A stretch of DNA of 64,000 nt. Origin: Chloroflexi bacterium HGW-Chloroflexi-3. GTDB lineage: Bacteria > Chloroflexota > Anaerolineae > Anaerolineales > Anaerolineaceae. Position 1 is the first letter of the stretch, and the number at the start of each line of letters is the position of its first letter. A program made the translations under genes and the position numbers. Below the pieces are notes generated by a model. That model saw only the letters and a list, made by a program, of their open reading frames with translations. It did no database searches and was not told the DNA's origin. Location of the stretch: NCBI GenBank assembly GCA_002842045.1, contig PHBX01000011.1, positions 62,001 to 126,000 of the forward strand. The letters are read 5' to 3'. This document shows positions 8,561 through 17,257 of this stretch, one piece after another.

Positions 8561-9370
8561 CTACAGATCAAAACCTCCCCAGGTTCGGGTAAAGGCAAAT
8601 CGTACCAGGTCTATAACAAACGTTTGAGTAACGGCAATCGTAAATCCTGCCAGAAGGGGTACCCAAACAGAACGCCAGGTGGTGAAATGATTATCTTTTT
8701 TAATGATCATAACAATTAACAATGAGTAACACATGCTCAAAACAACCAGTACTGCAAACCCTGAAAGGATCGCGAGAGGATATAAAACCAACGGATTTTC
8801 GGATAAGATTGCAAGGTCCAGGAGGATGGCCAATCCAATTAAACCCAGGAATTGCTTCCAATACCCTAATGAATAATCATCTCCCCAATCTCTCCAAAGG
8901 GTCTGATTAAAGATAGGGTAAATCACTGCAGCCATGCCCAGACCCAAACCCGTTCCGGTGACTAACCGCAACCAATTTTGGGATGGATATACCGAGGGAA
9001 TCATCGGTACGAAATTCAGATATGAATTCACGCCATCCATTACAAAGAATAGTGCAAGAATTCCCAATGGAATCAAAATTTTCGCTGGAGGGAACTTGCC
9101 ACGACGCCCCCAGATTGATTGGTATACCAACCCCAGGAGTGCGCCCAGTTGCATGCCGGAACAGCGAGCACAAAGCGGCAATGCTCTTTCTCCCAGGTGA
9201 AATGAGCGCTCATCGATACGGTGACAGACTGCATAGCCAACAGCATCCATCTTCCCTAACAGACCATCGGGAGCAAAATCCAGCCAGAAGTAGGTGATCA
9301 CGGCTGTAAAAACAACCAGAAAAATTTTAATCACTAACCCTTTTGTTACAACGAATCTGGAAATTTTCAT
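8561..9370 (-). CDS. DUF2085-family integral membrane protein
   Basis: Multi-pass membrane protein of about 269 residues. The family signature is clear: AVCHRIDERSFHLGERALPL followed by CARCSGMQLGALLGL, i.e. a CH...H...CxRC-S-G metal- or redox-like motif between the first helices. The ATG at 9370 is chosen over a TTG at 9412. A TATAAT box lies only about 8 nt upstream of this ATG, with TTGCTC 17 bp further out, so the transcript may have almost no leader. It is first in an operon with the DUF4126 gene. Function is unknown; the conserved Cys and His suggest metal binding. Confidence 0.75.
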   Translation of the reverse strand: MKISRFVVTKGLVIKIFLVVFTAVITYFWLDFAPDGLLGKMDAVGYAVCHRIDERSFHLGERALPLCARCSGMQLGALLGLVYQSIWGRRGKFPPAKILIPLGILALFFVMDGVNSYLNFVPMIPSVYPSQNWLRLVTGTGLGLGMAAVIYPIFNQTLWRDWGDDYSLGYWKQFLGLIGLAILLDLAILSENPLVLYPLAILSGFAVLVVLSMCYSLLIVMIIKKDNHFTTWRSVWVPLLAGFTIAVTQTFVIDLVRFAFTRTWGGFDL

Positions 9371-9502
9371 GGTTTTGATTATAAGATCATCAATGTCGCA
9401 GAGCAAGAGCAAATGAGGGTTCGAAAATTTGGAAAATTTAACTGTTCACATATTTTGTGAATGTCTTTGAATGCGTGCGTGTTGGCAAAATGGTCAGGAT
9501 GG

Positions 9503-9529
9503 AGTATGATTTTTATTTCATACTATAAT
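9503..9529 (+). promoter_or_regulatory. Inverted repeat overlapping a -10 box upstream of the DUF3048 gene
   Basis: AGTATGA at 9503-9509 and TCATACT at 9518-9524 form a 7-bp inverted repeat with an 8-nt spacer. Its right arm abuts TATAAT at 9524-9529, 24 bp upstream of the ATG. This is a plausible operator over a promoter; no -35 box is obvious. Confidence 0.35.
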
Positions 9530-9552
9530 TATGAAAAAAATTGGAGTAATCC

Positions 9553-10767
9553 ATGAAGAAAATTTATATAGTGGTCATTTTCTTAGTTCTTCTCAGCCTC
9601 GCTGCAGCCTGCCAATCGAACAGTGAACCAACTGAAATTGTTGAAACACCAGGCACAGCAACGCCAACAGCTTTACAACCTGAACCCGCAACACCCACTC
9701 CAACGTTAACATTTACACCTGTACCACCGACTTTTACACCTACTCCAAAATACCCTGAAGAAGGCAATGGGCCGACTAATTTTCCAGAAGGTGTTAATCC
9801 ATTGACGGGGCTGGTGGTGGAAGATCCTACTTTGTTGAGTCGCAGACCTATCATTATCAAAGTGCAGAATCTTCCGCGAGCAGACCGTCCACATTGGGGT
9901 CTTTCCAACGCAGACATTGTTTACGAATATTACACTGAATTTGGTACCACCCGCTTTGCGGCGATTTTTTATGGTGAAGATGCGGAAATGGTCGCACCCA
10001 TTCGGTCAGCCCGCCTATTTGATTTCAATGTTGTGCGTGGTTATAAAGGTATGTTTATTTTTGGCAGCGCATATGAAAACACCTATAACCGCCTGGTAAA
10101 TTCAGAATTTGCCAATCGTTTAATGATCGAAAGTGCAAACACTGCAGGGATAATCTTCAGAATTGAGCCAAATACCAAGAATTATGAAGTAGCCGATACC
10201 AGTAAGGTGGTGGATTACACTCAGAGGATGGGAATTGATAATTCGCGACAGAACCTGGATGGTATGTTTTTTCAAATGCAAGCGCCGGTCGGGGGTGAGG
10301 AGTCGGATTCAGTATTTGTACGCTTTTCTGGCGCAATTTACAATCGCTGGGACTATAATCCGACCTCTCATACTTATACCCGTTTTTCGGATGTAGAAAA
10401 CTCTGGTGGTCCTGATGATGAAGTATATGAAAGATTGACCGATCGGTCGAACAATAAAACCATCGAAATCGAAAATATCGCTATCATTTTTGTGCGCCAT
10501 GAAGATATTGATGCACGGCCAACGGTAGAAGTACTTGATGTCAGTCTGCTGGGCACTGGCAAAGCGTACATTGCCCGAGACGGTAAGGTATACGAAGTGA
10601 CCTGGTCACGTCTTAATGAACAGTCTGTTCTAACATTCCTGAATGCGGATGGATCTGTCTTCCCTCTCAAACCCGGAAAAACCTGGGTGGAGGTGATAAC
10701 ACTTAATGGAAAGACTGAAAAACAAACGGATGGGAATTACCGCTTCACTCTGGTTCCTGAATGGTAA
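9553..10767 (+). CDS. DUF3048-family lipoprotein (YerB-like)
   Basis: Exported lipoprotein of 404 residues. The signal peptide ends in a lipobox (SLAAAC, Cys20), followed by a Thr/Pro-rich linker (residues 30-65, many TPTP units). The globular part opens with NPLTGLVVEDPTLLSRRPII and continues with VQNLPRADRPHWGLSNADIV, YEYYTEFGTTRFAAIFY and PIRSARLFD, the recognisable core of DUF3048. The second DUF3048 half is near residues 300-400 (GKAYIARDGKVYEVTWSR, GKTWVEVI). The ATG follows TTGGAGTAATCC. The role of the family is not established; a cell-envelope function is inferred from the lipoprotein signal. Confidence 0.85.
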   Translation: MKKIYIVVIFLVLLSLAAACQSNSEPTEIVETPGTATPTALQPEPATPTPTLTFTPVPPTFTPTPKYPEEGNGPTNFPEGVNPLTGLVVEDPTLLSRRPIIIKVQNLPRADRPHWGLSNADIVYEYYTEFGTTRFAAIFYGEDAEMVAPIRSARLFDFNVVRGYKGMFIFGSAYENTYNRLVNSEFANRLMIESANTAGIIFRIEPNTKNYEVADTSKVVDYTQRMGIDNSRQNLDGMFFQMQAPVGGEESDSVFVRFSGAIYNRWDYNPTSHTYTRFSDVENSGGPDDEVYERLTDRSNNKTIEIENIAIIFVRHEDIDARPTVEVLDVSLLGTGKAYIARDGKVYEVTWSRLNEQSVLTFLNADGSVFPLKPGKTWVEVITLNGKTEKQTDGNYRFTLVPEW

Positions 10768-10832
10768 CAAGATATAGTTGAAAAATAATTTACTTGACAC
10801 GTAATCAAAGATTAGAAATTGATAAACACATA

Positions 10833-12251
10833 ATGCAAAAACAGCTAATCAAGTTGGAATATTCATCTTTGGTAAAGAAAACATTAAAAATTGTTTTAGT
10901 TTTTTTACTAGGAGGTATAGCCATATATATATTTGTTGGCTTTTCTTCGTTAATGATGGCTGATGATTATTGTTACTTTTCATTGATCAATAATCAAACT
11001 TTCATTAATGCTCAAGTTGAAACATATACAAATGCTATTGTAATTGCAGGAAACCGGTTCTCTGCAACATTTTTCAGTTTATTGGCTTCGTTATTGGGGC
11101 CAAAATTTATTCAATATTCTCCAATGATAACAATTTTGAGTTTGTTTTTTTCTTTATATTTTTTATTTTTTCAGTTACTTTTTCAATTTATGAAATACAA
11201 AGATCGAATCCTAAGTGCTGTTATATCCGCAACATTTGTGGGAATTATTTTATATATTGCACCTTCCAGGTTTCAAAATATTTATTGGTTTTCAGGAGTA
11301 ATTGCATATACCACGCCTATCATTACTTATTCTTTGTTAATCGGTTATTGGTTTTTTATTCTTAGAATTAAAAAACCTAGACTGTGGCAATTCATTTTTC
11401 TATTTTTATTATCTCTTCTCTCTGCGGGTTTTTCTGAGACTTCATCGGTTACTTTTTTTGTCAATTTCTCATTTTTATTGCTTTTAGGATTTTTTAAAAA
11501 CAACATTAAATTCAATGATTTAAAATTTTATTTTCCAATAATTGGATTAATTATTGGGATGATATTATTGATCATCAGTCCATCTGCTCTATTAAGAAAT
11601 AATGGATCGGATTCCATGGTAGCTTCGAATATAACGAATCCTATTCCATTAATCACAACATCAATTGTGTTTGGATTTGATTTTGTTCTTGATCAAATTA
11701 AGAGTTTTACTCTCCCTATAATGATAATCATAATCGGGATGTTCTCGATTGGTGGATTTATTAATATCCAAAACTTACAAATATCAATTAAGAAATTTTT
11801 AATTTTCTCAACATTTATTATTGTTTCAACTTACTTAACAATTTCTGCCAGCATGGCTCCACAATTGTTTGCTTTTGGTGCTTATCCAAATGTTCGATCC
11901 CAAATAATTCCAACCTTTTTCCTGCTTATTGGAATCTCCGTTTTTAGTTTAAGTTTTGGAGCAATTTTTATTTCCAGGCATCAAAAAATTAAATTTCTAT
12001 TAATTATTCCAATATTACTTGTAACCATCTATTTATTAAGGGCAAGCTATTCTGAATTGACTTACAAGAATGAGTTACAAGTAAGAAAAAAAATCTGGGA
12101 AGAGCGAAATGCATATATTTTACAACAGGTGGAACAAGAAAAATTTGAAATAACTGTAAAAGGTGTTGATAGCATCGAATCAATAATGGATTTTAATCCA
12201 GTTTGCTTTCGAGATTATTATAAAATTGACATTATAAGTGTTAAAGATTAA
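10833..12251 (+). CDS. Polytopic membrane protein, DUF6056-like
   Basis: Integral membrane protein of about 472 residues with roughly 11-12 hydrophobic helices. It resembles DUF6056/GT-C-like proteins, with a conserved acidic loop after the first helix (SSLMMADDYCYFSLI) in the position where GT-C glycosyltransferases carry their Asp motif. A short C-terminal tail of about 45 residues follows the last helix. The ATG at 10833 is preferred to the upstream TTG at 10794, though no good ribosome site is present. The gene is visibly more A+T-rich than its neighbours (long runs of T), which may reflect transfer or simply membrane-protein codon use. Substrate unknown. Confidence 0.6.
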   Translation: MQKQLIKLEYSSLVKKTLKIVLVFLLGGIAIYIFVGFSSLMMADDYCYFSLINNQTFINAQVETYTNAIVIAGNRFSATFFSLLASLLGPKFIQYSPMITILSLFFSLYFLFFQLLFQFMKYKDRILSAVISATFVGIILYIAPSRFQNIYWFSGVIAYTTPIITYSLLIGYWFFILRIKKPRLWQFIFLFLLSLLSAGFSETSSVTFFVNFSFLLLLGFFKNNIKFNDLKFYFPIIGLIIGMILLIISPSALLRNNGSDSMVASNITNPIPLITTSIVFGFDFVLDQIKSFTLPIMIIIIGMFSIGGFINIQNLQISIKKFLIFSTFIIVSTYLTISASMAPQLFAFGAYPNVRSQIIPTFFLLIGISVFSLSFGAIFISRHQKIKFLLIIPILLVTIYLLRASYSELTYKNELQVRKKIWEERNAYILQQVEQEKFEITVKGVDSIESIMDFNPVCFRDYYKIDIISVKD

Positions 12252-12272
12252 GTAGCAAGAGATTGTTTTGAT

Positions 12273-12300
12273 TTGACAAGTTGCAAAATTGTGTCATAAT
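12273..12300 (+). promoter_or_regulatory. Near-consensus sigma70 promoter upstream of leader peptide
   Basis: TTGACA at 12273-12278 is followed after 16 bp by CATAAT at 12295-12300. Expected transcription start is about 12307, directly upstream of the structured leader region. Confidence 0.55.
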
Positions 12301-12304
12301 TAAT

Positions 12305-12407
12305 GAGTGATCTATGATCACTTTAATTCGCCAATCTTTGAAAGAGGAGGTGATGTCAATGACTGATAGTAGTCAACGTACGGCTGTGGCACACCTCCTG
12401 ATCACTC
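12305..12407 (+). promoter_or_regulatory. Structured leader with alternative pairings that can hide a Shine-Dalgarno
   Basis: GAGTGATC at 12305-12312 can pair either with GATCACT directly downstream (local hairpin with a 3-nt loop) or with GATCACTC at 12400-12407. AGGAGGTG at 12345-12352, the ribosome site of the leader ORF, is exactly complementary to CACCTCCT at 12392-12399, which lies inside that ORF. This is the layout of a translational attenuator. No gene follows on the same strand. Confidence 0.45.
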
Positions 12408-12412
12408 GATAG
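12359..12412 (+). CDS. 17-residue leader-peptide ORF
   Basis: Short open frame encoding MTDSSQRTAVAHLLITR, starting 6 nt after AGGAGGTG, an almost perfect complement of the 16S rRNA 3' end. It sits about 50 nt downstream of a near-consensus promoter and its own 3' half contains the anti-Shine-Dalgarno. The strength of the ribosome site and the promoter support expression. Downstream on the same strand lies only the 3' end of the acetyltransferase gene in antisense, so the regulated gene may have been lost, or the RNA may act on the convergent operon. The peptide was not recognised as a known leader. Confidence 0.4.
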   Translation: MTDSSQRTAVAHLLITR

Positions 12413-12434
12413 GAAAGTGCCTAATGAAATTATG

Positions 12435-13076
12435 TTAGTTATTCAGTACTCGTTCTGGGTTATTCATCCACTCCTGCACCAGTTCAAAGAATTTGCCAAC
12501 ATGCAGCCCATCCACCAGGGCATGATTTGCCAAAAGTGAGAGGGGCATCATACGCTGTTGACTTTGTTCAAAAAATTTTCCCCAGGTAATTCGTGGAAAA
12601 GAATCAGGTGGGTTGAGAGGTAATGGGTGTGATATCTGCGTAAAAGAAACCCAAGTCATGGTCGTTAGAAATATCATATCATCTCGCCCGGGTTCATCAT
12701 GTATGGTAGGGTTCTTTTTGGAGGCTTCAATACCAGAGATTACATTTTGGTGAAATTCGGAAAAAACGGGGGTAAATCGAATTGTGGCAAATCCAAAGGT
12801 TTCATCATCTGTAAGGACAGTAAAAGAAGGAGGCACAATTGGATGTTCAACCACCTGATCCGCACGTATGCGCATACGCAGTTCAGGTATTTGATTGGCA
12901 GCATGGGATGTCAAATAAGCAATACAGGAGAACAAAGAAATTGCATTTTTCTTTGACCAGTTGTATAAATTGTCAATATTTACATTGGCGGTGATATTCA
13001 GGTAAGGATATTCTAAATTTTTATAAAGGTTGTAATGATCACGCCGTTTCCAGGTTGTTTGGTCGATAATTTTCAC
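12435..13076 (-). CDS. Chloramphenicol acetyltransferase-like (CatA-family) acyltransferase
   Basis: Trimeric acyl-CoA-dependent acetyltransferase fold of the CatA family, 213 residues (typical 210-220). The catalytic signature is present near the C-terminus as LLANHALVDGLHVGKFFE, corresponding to HHAVCDGFH of classical enzymes, with catalytic His and the structural Asp-Gly retained. Other family features are WKRRDHYNLY at the N-terminus and FTVLTDDETFGF in the middle. The start is GTG 13076, 2 nt after the stop of the methyltransferase gene, so translation is coupled. Drug resistance is possible but not shown: many chromosomal CatA-like proteins have unknown acceptors. Confidence 0.75.
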   Translation of the reverse strand: MKIIDQTTWKRRDHYNLYKNLEYPYLNITANVNIDNLYNWSKKNAISLFSCIAYLTSHAANQIPELRMRIRADQVVEHPIVPPSFTVLTDDETFGFATIRFTPVFSEFHQNVISGIEASKKNPTIHDEPGRDDMIFLTTMTWVSFTQISHPLPLNPPDSFPRITWGKFFEQSQQRMMPLSLLANHALVDGLHVGKFFELVQEWMNNPERVLNN

Positions 13077-13078
13077 AT

Positions 13079-13924
13079 CTATCCTATACCTTCACAATTA
13101 ATCCAATCAATGGGTTGACCAGCAAAACGCTTGCGCATGATCTCAATGGATTGTGGATTATTATCTACCAGGAGAAAATTTCTACCAAATTCCAGACAGG
13201 CGGCAGCGGTGGTGCCTGAACCGCCAAAGAAATCCAGAACCACATCACCTGGACTTGAAGAAGCCTGAATGATACGCCGCAGGATACCCAGAGGTTTTTG
13301 TGTGGGGTAGCCAGTTTTTTCTGGTCCATTGGTTGGCACGATGGTATGCCACCAGGTATCGGTAGGTAATTTTCCATGTTCGGCTTTCTCTTTTCCAACC
13401 AACCCGGGTGCCATATAAGGAATGCGCTCAATTTCTTCTATATTAAATGTGTAATGTGAGGGATCTTTTGCATACCAGAGGATATTATCATGTTTGGGTG
13501 GCCATTTTTTTTTGGTTCGAGCGCCATAATCATAGGCCCATATGATTTCATTTAAAAATGAATCACGACCAAAAATCTGATCTAATAAAATCTTGCAGTA
13601 ATGAACTTCACGGTAATCGATATGAAAGAAAAGGCTGCCATGTGGTTTTAATAATCGATATGCTTCCCTTAATCTTGGTTCCAGAAAGCCCAAATAATCA
13701 TCAAATTGATCATGATAGGCTTTCTGACCTAATTCAATCGTGCGATATGAACGACCCTGAAACCCAACGCGATCACCGTGTACATCTGCTACAGTTTTAA
13801 TTTGTTTCCGGCTTTGCGCTTTTCCGGTGTTAAAAGGGGGATCGATGTATATCAAGTCAATGGAATCTGAGGGTAAAGAATGAAGGATGGGGAGATTGTC
13901 GCCAAAGTAAATTTTATTTTGCAT
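13079..13924 (-). CDS. DNA methyltransferase, N4-cytosine/N6-adenine type
   Basis: AdoMet-dependent DNA methylase of 281 residues. The catalytic motif IV is DLIYIDPPFNTGKAQ near residue 25-40, and the AdoMet-binding motif I is DVVLDFFGGSGTTAAA near residue 235. The order (IV before I) is that of the beta class. No target-recognition extension or restriction endonuclease gene is visible nearby, so it looks like an orphan methylase. AGGA lies just upstream of ATG 13924. It is the first gene of a two-gene operon with the CatA-like enzyme. The recognition sequence cannot be read from the protein. Confidence 0.85.
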   Translation of the reverse strand: MQNKIYFGDNLPILHSLPSDSIDLIYIDPPFNTGKAQSRKQIKTVADVHGDRVGFQGRSYRTIELGQKAYHDQFDDYLGFLEPRLREAYRLLKPHGSLFFHIDYREVHYCKILLDQIFGRDSFLNEIIWAYDYGARTKKKWPPKHDNILWYAKDPSHYTFNIEEIERIPYMAPGLVGKEKAEHGKLPTDTWWHTIVPTNGPEKTGYPTQKPLGILRRIIQASSSPGDVVLDFFGGSGTTAAACLEFGRNFLLVDNNPQSIEIMRKRFAGQPIDWINCEGIG

Positions 13925-14059
13925 TCCTGAATTTTAACAGGGGTTAAGAACCTGAGCAAGCTTGAATTTGAGGGAAAATTATTTCCAAAATTTACTAGAT
14001 TGTGCTACAATTATTGATTGTTCGACAGATCAGTAGGACAAGATCGTTTGCAACTCGGA

Positions 14060-14092
14060 AAGGATTTGCCAGGATCAGCAAGTCCTTTTTTG
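14060..14092 (+). terminator. Intrinsic terminator in the leader of the DEAD-box helicase gene
   Basis: AAGGATTTGC (14060-14069) pairs with GCAAGTCCTT (14078-14087), 10 bp with one G-U, followed at once by TTTTTTG. A TACAAT box near 14005 lies upstream and the helicase ATG is at 14166. The stem therefore sits inside the helicase leader and could be an attenuator. The rest of the 13925-14165 gap shows nothing else. Confidence 0.65.
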
Positions 14093-14165
14093 TTCAAAAT
14101 TGCTCAAAAAACTGATTCTCTTAAAAATGTGTATGGGCGTGTACGTCTGAAAGTGAAAGTAATAA

Positions 14166-15833
14166 ATGAGTTTGTTTGAAACATTGAATTTAAAGCCTGA
14201 GCTCAATCAGGCAATCCTGGAACTGGAGTATGAAACACCAACCGAGATTCAGGAACAAGCAATCCCGGTATTAATGAGTGGAAAAGATATGCTGGGGCAA
14301 GCACAAACAGGGACAGGTAAAACAGCAGCGTTTGCCTTACCCATGCTGCAAATGATTGACCCAAAATTGAAAGCAGTACAGGGTTTTATCCTGACTCCAA
14401 CCCGGGAACTGGCGTTGCAGGTTTCAAAAGCAATCGAAACCTTCGCCAAGTTTACATCAGTAAAAATCCTGCCGGTTTATGGTGGTGCACCTTATGGTCG
14501 ACAACTGCATCAATTGTCTGAAGGGGTCCAGATAGTTGTCGGAACACCAGGCCGTGTGATGGATTTAATCCAGAAAAAGAATGCCCTCGATCTTACCAAG
14601 GTCCGATTTTGGGTTCTGGATGAAGCGGATGAAATGCTCAAAATGGGCTTCATTGAAGAGGTGGAAGCGATTTTAGCTTATGCCCCTTATGATTGTCAGA
14701 AAGCACTTTTCTCGGCTACTTTACCTAAAGAAATCCGAAAACTTGCCAATAGTTATCTGAATAATCCTGAAGAAATAACCATAGCGGGAAAAACACTTAC
14801 CGTTGAAAATACCGAACAACGCGTGTATCTCGTGCATGAGAAGGATAAATTTGCCGCTTTGCTGCGTTTACTGGAATATGAACCTGTGACCAACGCACTC
14901 ATATTTACCCGTACCAAAGTAGGTGCAGCCGAATTGAGTGATAAACTGATGGCTGCTCACTACTCTGCAGAAGCGTTGCATGGTGATCTGGCACAATCTG
15001 CCAGGGAAATTGCTCTGGATCGTTTCCGCCGGGGTTTGACTCGCGTTCTGGTGGCAACTGATGTAGCTGCTCGCGGGTTGGATATTCAGGGTGTTTCGCA
15101 TGTATTCAACTATGATATTCCTTTCGAAGCAGAAGAATATATTCATCGAATTGGTAGAACCGGGCGTGCTGGTGCAAAAGGGGTAGCTATTTCCTTGATC
15201 ACTGGTAACGAAATGTTCCGTATCCGGCGATTTGAGAAAGTAACCCAGCAGGCGATGTTGGTAGAAAAAATGCCTTCTGAAAAAGACATTCTGACAAAGC
15301 GTCAAATTGAATTTGAAAACCTGATTGTCGAACGTTTAAATAGCGAAAAACCACCCCGTGAAATTGAACTGGTCAATAAATTGGTTGAGGAAGGCCATGA
15401 TCCTTTGTTGGTTGCTGCTACTGCTTTGAAACTGGTCAAAGAATCAAAAAAATACGTTCATATCATGCCGGTCGGAATTGTAGAAGTTGGCCAGCGAGGG
15501 GGCAGGAACGCACGTGGGGTCAAACCACACAGCGGTGAATCCCGAAGATTTGAGCATGCAGGGCGATCCAAGGGAAGCCGTAACAGCAGTCATGAACCTG
15601 GAATGGTGCGTTTATCTTTTGGATTAGGAAAAGCTGAACAAATTCGCCCCACGATGGTGGTTGGTGCGATTGCCAATGAAGCCAAGATACCGGGTAAGGC
15701 AGTTGGCGCTATTACCATTCAGCAACACGAAACTTTTGTGGATGTCTCCGAGCAATATGTGGATCAAGTGATCAATAAGTTAAAAAGACTTGAATTTTTT
15801 GGTAAACCAGCCAGATTAAAACGTCAGGGATAA
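14166..15833 (+). CDS. deaD: DEAD-box ATP-dependent RNA helicase (DeaD/CsdA type)
   Basis: Cytosolic RNA helicase of 555 residues used in ribosome assembly and RNA turnover, often during cold stress. Motifs in order: AQTGTGKTAAF (Walker A), PTRELA, TPGRVMD, VLDEADEML, FSATLP, ATDVAARGLDIQGV and HRIGRTGRAG, all intact. After a basic Gly/Arg/Ser linker at about 445-480 the last 75 residues form a DbpA-type RNA-binding domain (MVRLSFGLGKAEQIRP... to RLKRQG), typical of DeaD. No strong Shine-Dalgarno precedes the ATG. Expression is probably controlled by the terminator in the leader. The downstream HAD gene begins 45 bp after the stop. Confidence 0.9.
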   Translation: MSLFETLNLKPELNQAILELEYETPTEIQEQAIPVLMSGKDMLGQAQTGTGKTAAFALPMLQMIDPKLKAVQGFILTPTRELALQVSKAIETFAKFTSVKILPVYGGAPYGRQLHQLSEGVQIVVGTPGRVMDLIQKKNALDLTKVRFWVLDEADEMLKMGFIEEVEAILAYAPYDCQKALFSATLPKEIRKLANSYLNNPEEITIAGKTLTVENTEQRVYLVHEKDKFAALLRLLEYEPVTNALIFTRTKVGAAELSDKLMAAHYSAEALHGDLAQSAREIALDRFRRGLTRVLVATDVAARGLDIQGVSHVFNYDIPFEAEEYIHRIGRTGRAGAKGVAISLITGNEMFRIRRFEKVTQQAMLVEKMPSEKDILTKRQIEFENLIVERLNSEKPPREIELVNKLVEEGHDPLLVAATALKLVKESKKYVHIMPVGIVEVGQRGGRNARGVKPHSGESRRFEHAGRSKGSRNSSHEPGMVRLSFGLGKAEQIRPTMVVGAIANEAKIPGKAVGAITIQQHETFVDVSEQYVDQVINKLKRLEFFGKPARLKRQG

Positions 15834-15878
15834 AAAAACGTATCATACGATAATGATCTATAAGTTTGGGATGATGAA

Positions 15879-16580
15879 ATGATTCGGTGGATTGCTTTTG
15901 ATGCAGATGATACCCTGTGGGAAAATGAAAAATATTACCATGATGGTCAAAATCTGTTAGCGAAGTTACTTGCTCCCTATCAACCAGCAGAAGTAGTGGA
16001 AACAGAGTTATTGAAGACCGAAACCAGTAACATGTCATGGTATGGATATGGTATCAAAGCGTTTGGGTTATCCATGATTGAGACAGCCATTCGACTGAGC
16101 GATGGCGCGGTTGGAAGTGCAGAAATTAATGCATTAATAAGACATTTACGAAGTATGCTGGAACAACCTGCGGATCTTTTACCAGGTGTTTTAGAGACAT
16201 TGCAGCTCATCCAAATTGATTATCGAATGATGGTGATCACCAAAGGTGATTTGCTGGATCAGGAACGTAAACTGGCAAATTCAGGTTTGGAAAACTTTTT
16301 TGAAGCATACGAAGTTGTCAGTGACAAACACGACAACATGTATGTACAAATCTTGAAACGTTATAACATTGAACCCAATGAATTTCTAATGGTAGGAAAC
16401 TCTTTGCGCTCGGATGTACTACCAGTTGTAAAGATTGGTGGTTTCGGTGTATATGTTCCACACCGATTTACCTGGGCTCATGAGGTTGTGGCTGATACCA
16501 GTTCTCACACTGATGGATATTTTCAGATTGATTCGATAAAAGAATTACCTGCCATCCTGGAGAATCTAAAACACCAATAG
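15879..16580 (+). CDS. HAD-superfamily hydrolase
   Basis: Haloacid-dehalogenase-fold phosphatase of 233 residues. Motif I is FDADDTLWENE (nucleophile Asp8 and Asp10), motif II is VITKGD near residue 120, motif III Lys is in the region around 150, and motif IV is MVGNSLRSDVLP near 180. The second residue set (DADDT rather than DxDGT) and the helical cap inserted after motif I fit subfamily I. The substrate is unknown. The gene follows the helicase on the same strand without an obvious terminator and may be cotranscribed. Confidence 0.82.
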   Translation: MIRWIAFDADDTLWENEKYYHDGQNLLAKLLAPYQPAEVVETELLKTETSNMSWYGYGIKAFGLSMIETAIRLSDGAVGSAEINALIRHLRSMLEQPADLLPGVLETLQLIQIDYRMMVITKGDLLDQERKLANSGLENFFEAYEVVSDKHDNMYVQILKRYNIEPNEFLMVGNSLRSDVLPVVKIGGFGVYVPHRFTWAHEVVADTSSHTDGYFQIDSIKELPAILENLKHQ

Positions 16581-16652
16581 GAACCAGGTTTTCGAAAGCC
16601 GGATACGATTGGTATTTGTAAATTTTATTTATTAAATTAATGAATAGATTTA

Positions 16653-17084
16653 TTAATCGAGCTGAGAGGTGCAATTCGGGCAGCGTTTGGCTTCGATGGT
16701 GATTTCAGTAAAACAGAATGGACATTTCTTGGTTGTGGGGGCTGCGGCTGGTGCTGGTTTCTGCATTTTATTGATACCCTTTACTACCAGAAAAATCACA
16801 AAAGCAACAATCAGGAAATCGACGATTGCATTAATGAAGATACCATAATTAAGGGTGGGCGCACCAGCTTCCTGAGCAGCTGCCAGGGTAGCATATTTCT
16901 CAGAACTTAAATTTACAAACAAATTGGTGAAATTAACTTTTCCCAACAATAAACCAATCAAAGGCATGGTCACATCGGTTACGAAGGAAGAAACGATTTT
17001 GCCAAAGGCTCCCCCAATGATTATACCAATGGCGAGATCCATCACATTTCCCCGCATTGCAAATTCTTTGAATTCTTTGAGCAT
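16653..17084 (-). CDS. mscL: Large-conductance mechanosensitive channel with C-terminal zinc ribbon
   Basis: Homopentameric osmotic-release channel of the cytoplasmic membrane, 143 residues. The N-terminus is classical Msc[41 protein letters not shown] and PLIGLL, then the periplasmic loop and the second helix ([20 protein letters not shown]). After [19 protein letters not shown] a 24-residue tail contains CPFC...CPNC, a one-domain zinc ribbon replacing the usual C-terminal helical bundle. GGAG precedes ATG 17084. The channel assignment is secure; the role of the ribbon is not known. Confidence 0.92.
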   Translation of the reverse strand: MLKEFKEFAMRGNVMDLAIGIIIGGAFGKIVSSFVTDVTMPLIGLLLGKVNFTNLFVNLSSEKYATLAAAQEAGAPTLNYGIFINAIVDFLIVAFVIFLVVKGINKMQKPAPAAAPTTKKCPFCFTEITIEAKRCPNCTSQLD

Positions 17085-17257
17085 AATAGTCTCCTTTTAT
17101 AAAGAACAATTAGAATTTCTGCGTAGGTCTCAGATTTATTTCCCAGCTACGTTAATGAGTTTTCCGCATGAAAATAGTATTACCAGGCATTTTGATTCTA
17201 TACTAAATTTGGAATTGGAATTATTAATAAAAAGGTATTAAGATTCAGAATTAACAA

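Noticed and set aside
10833..12251. Genomic island boundary at the A+T-rich membrane protein gene
   Set aside because: Only one gene is compositionally distinct, hydrophobic proteins favour T-rich codons, and no integrase, tRNA or direct-repeat end was seen.
12435..13076. Acquired antibiotic resistance cassette
   Set aside because: The CatA-like enzyme is co-translated with a DNA methylase, no transposon or integron ends flank it, and many CatA-like proteins do not confer resistance.
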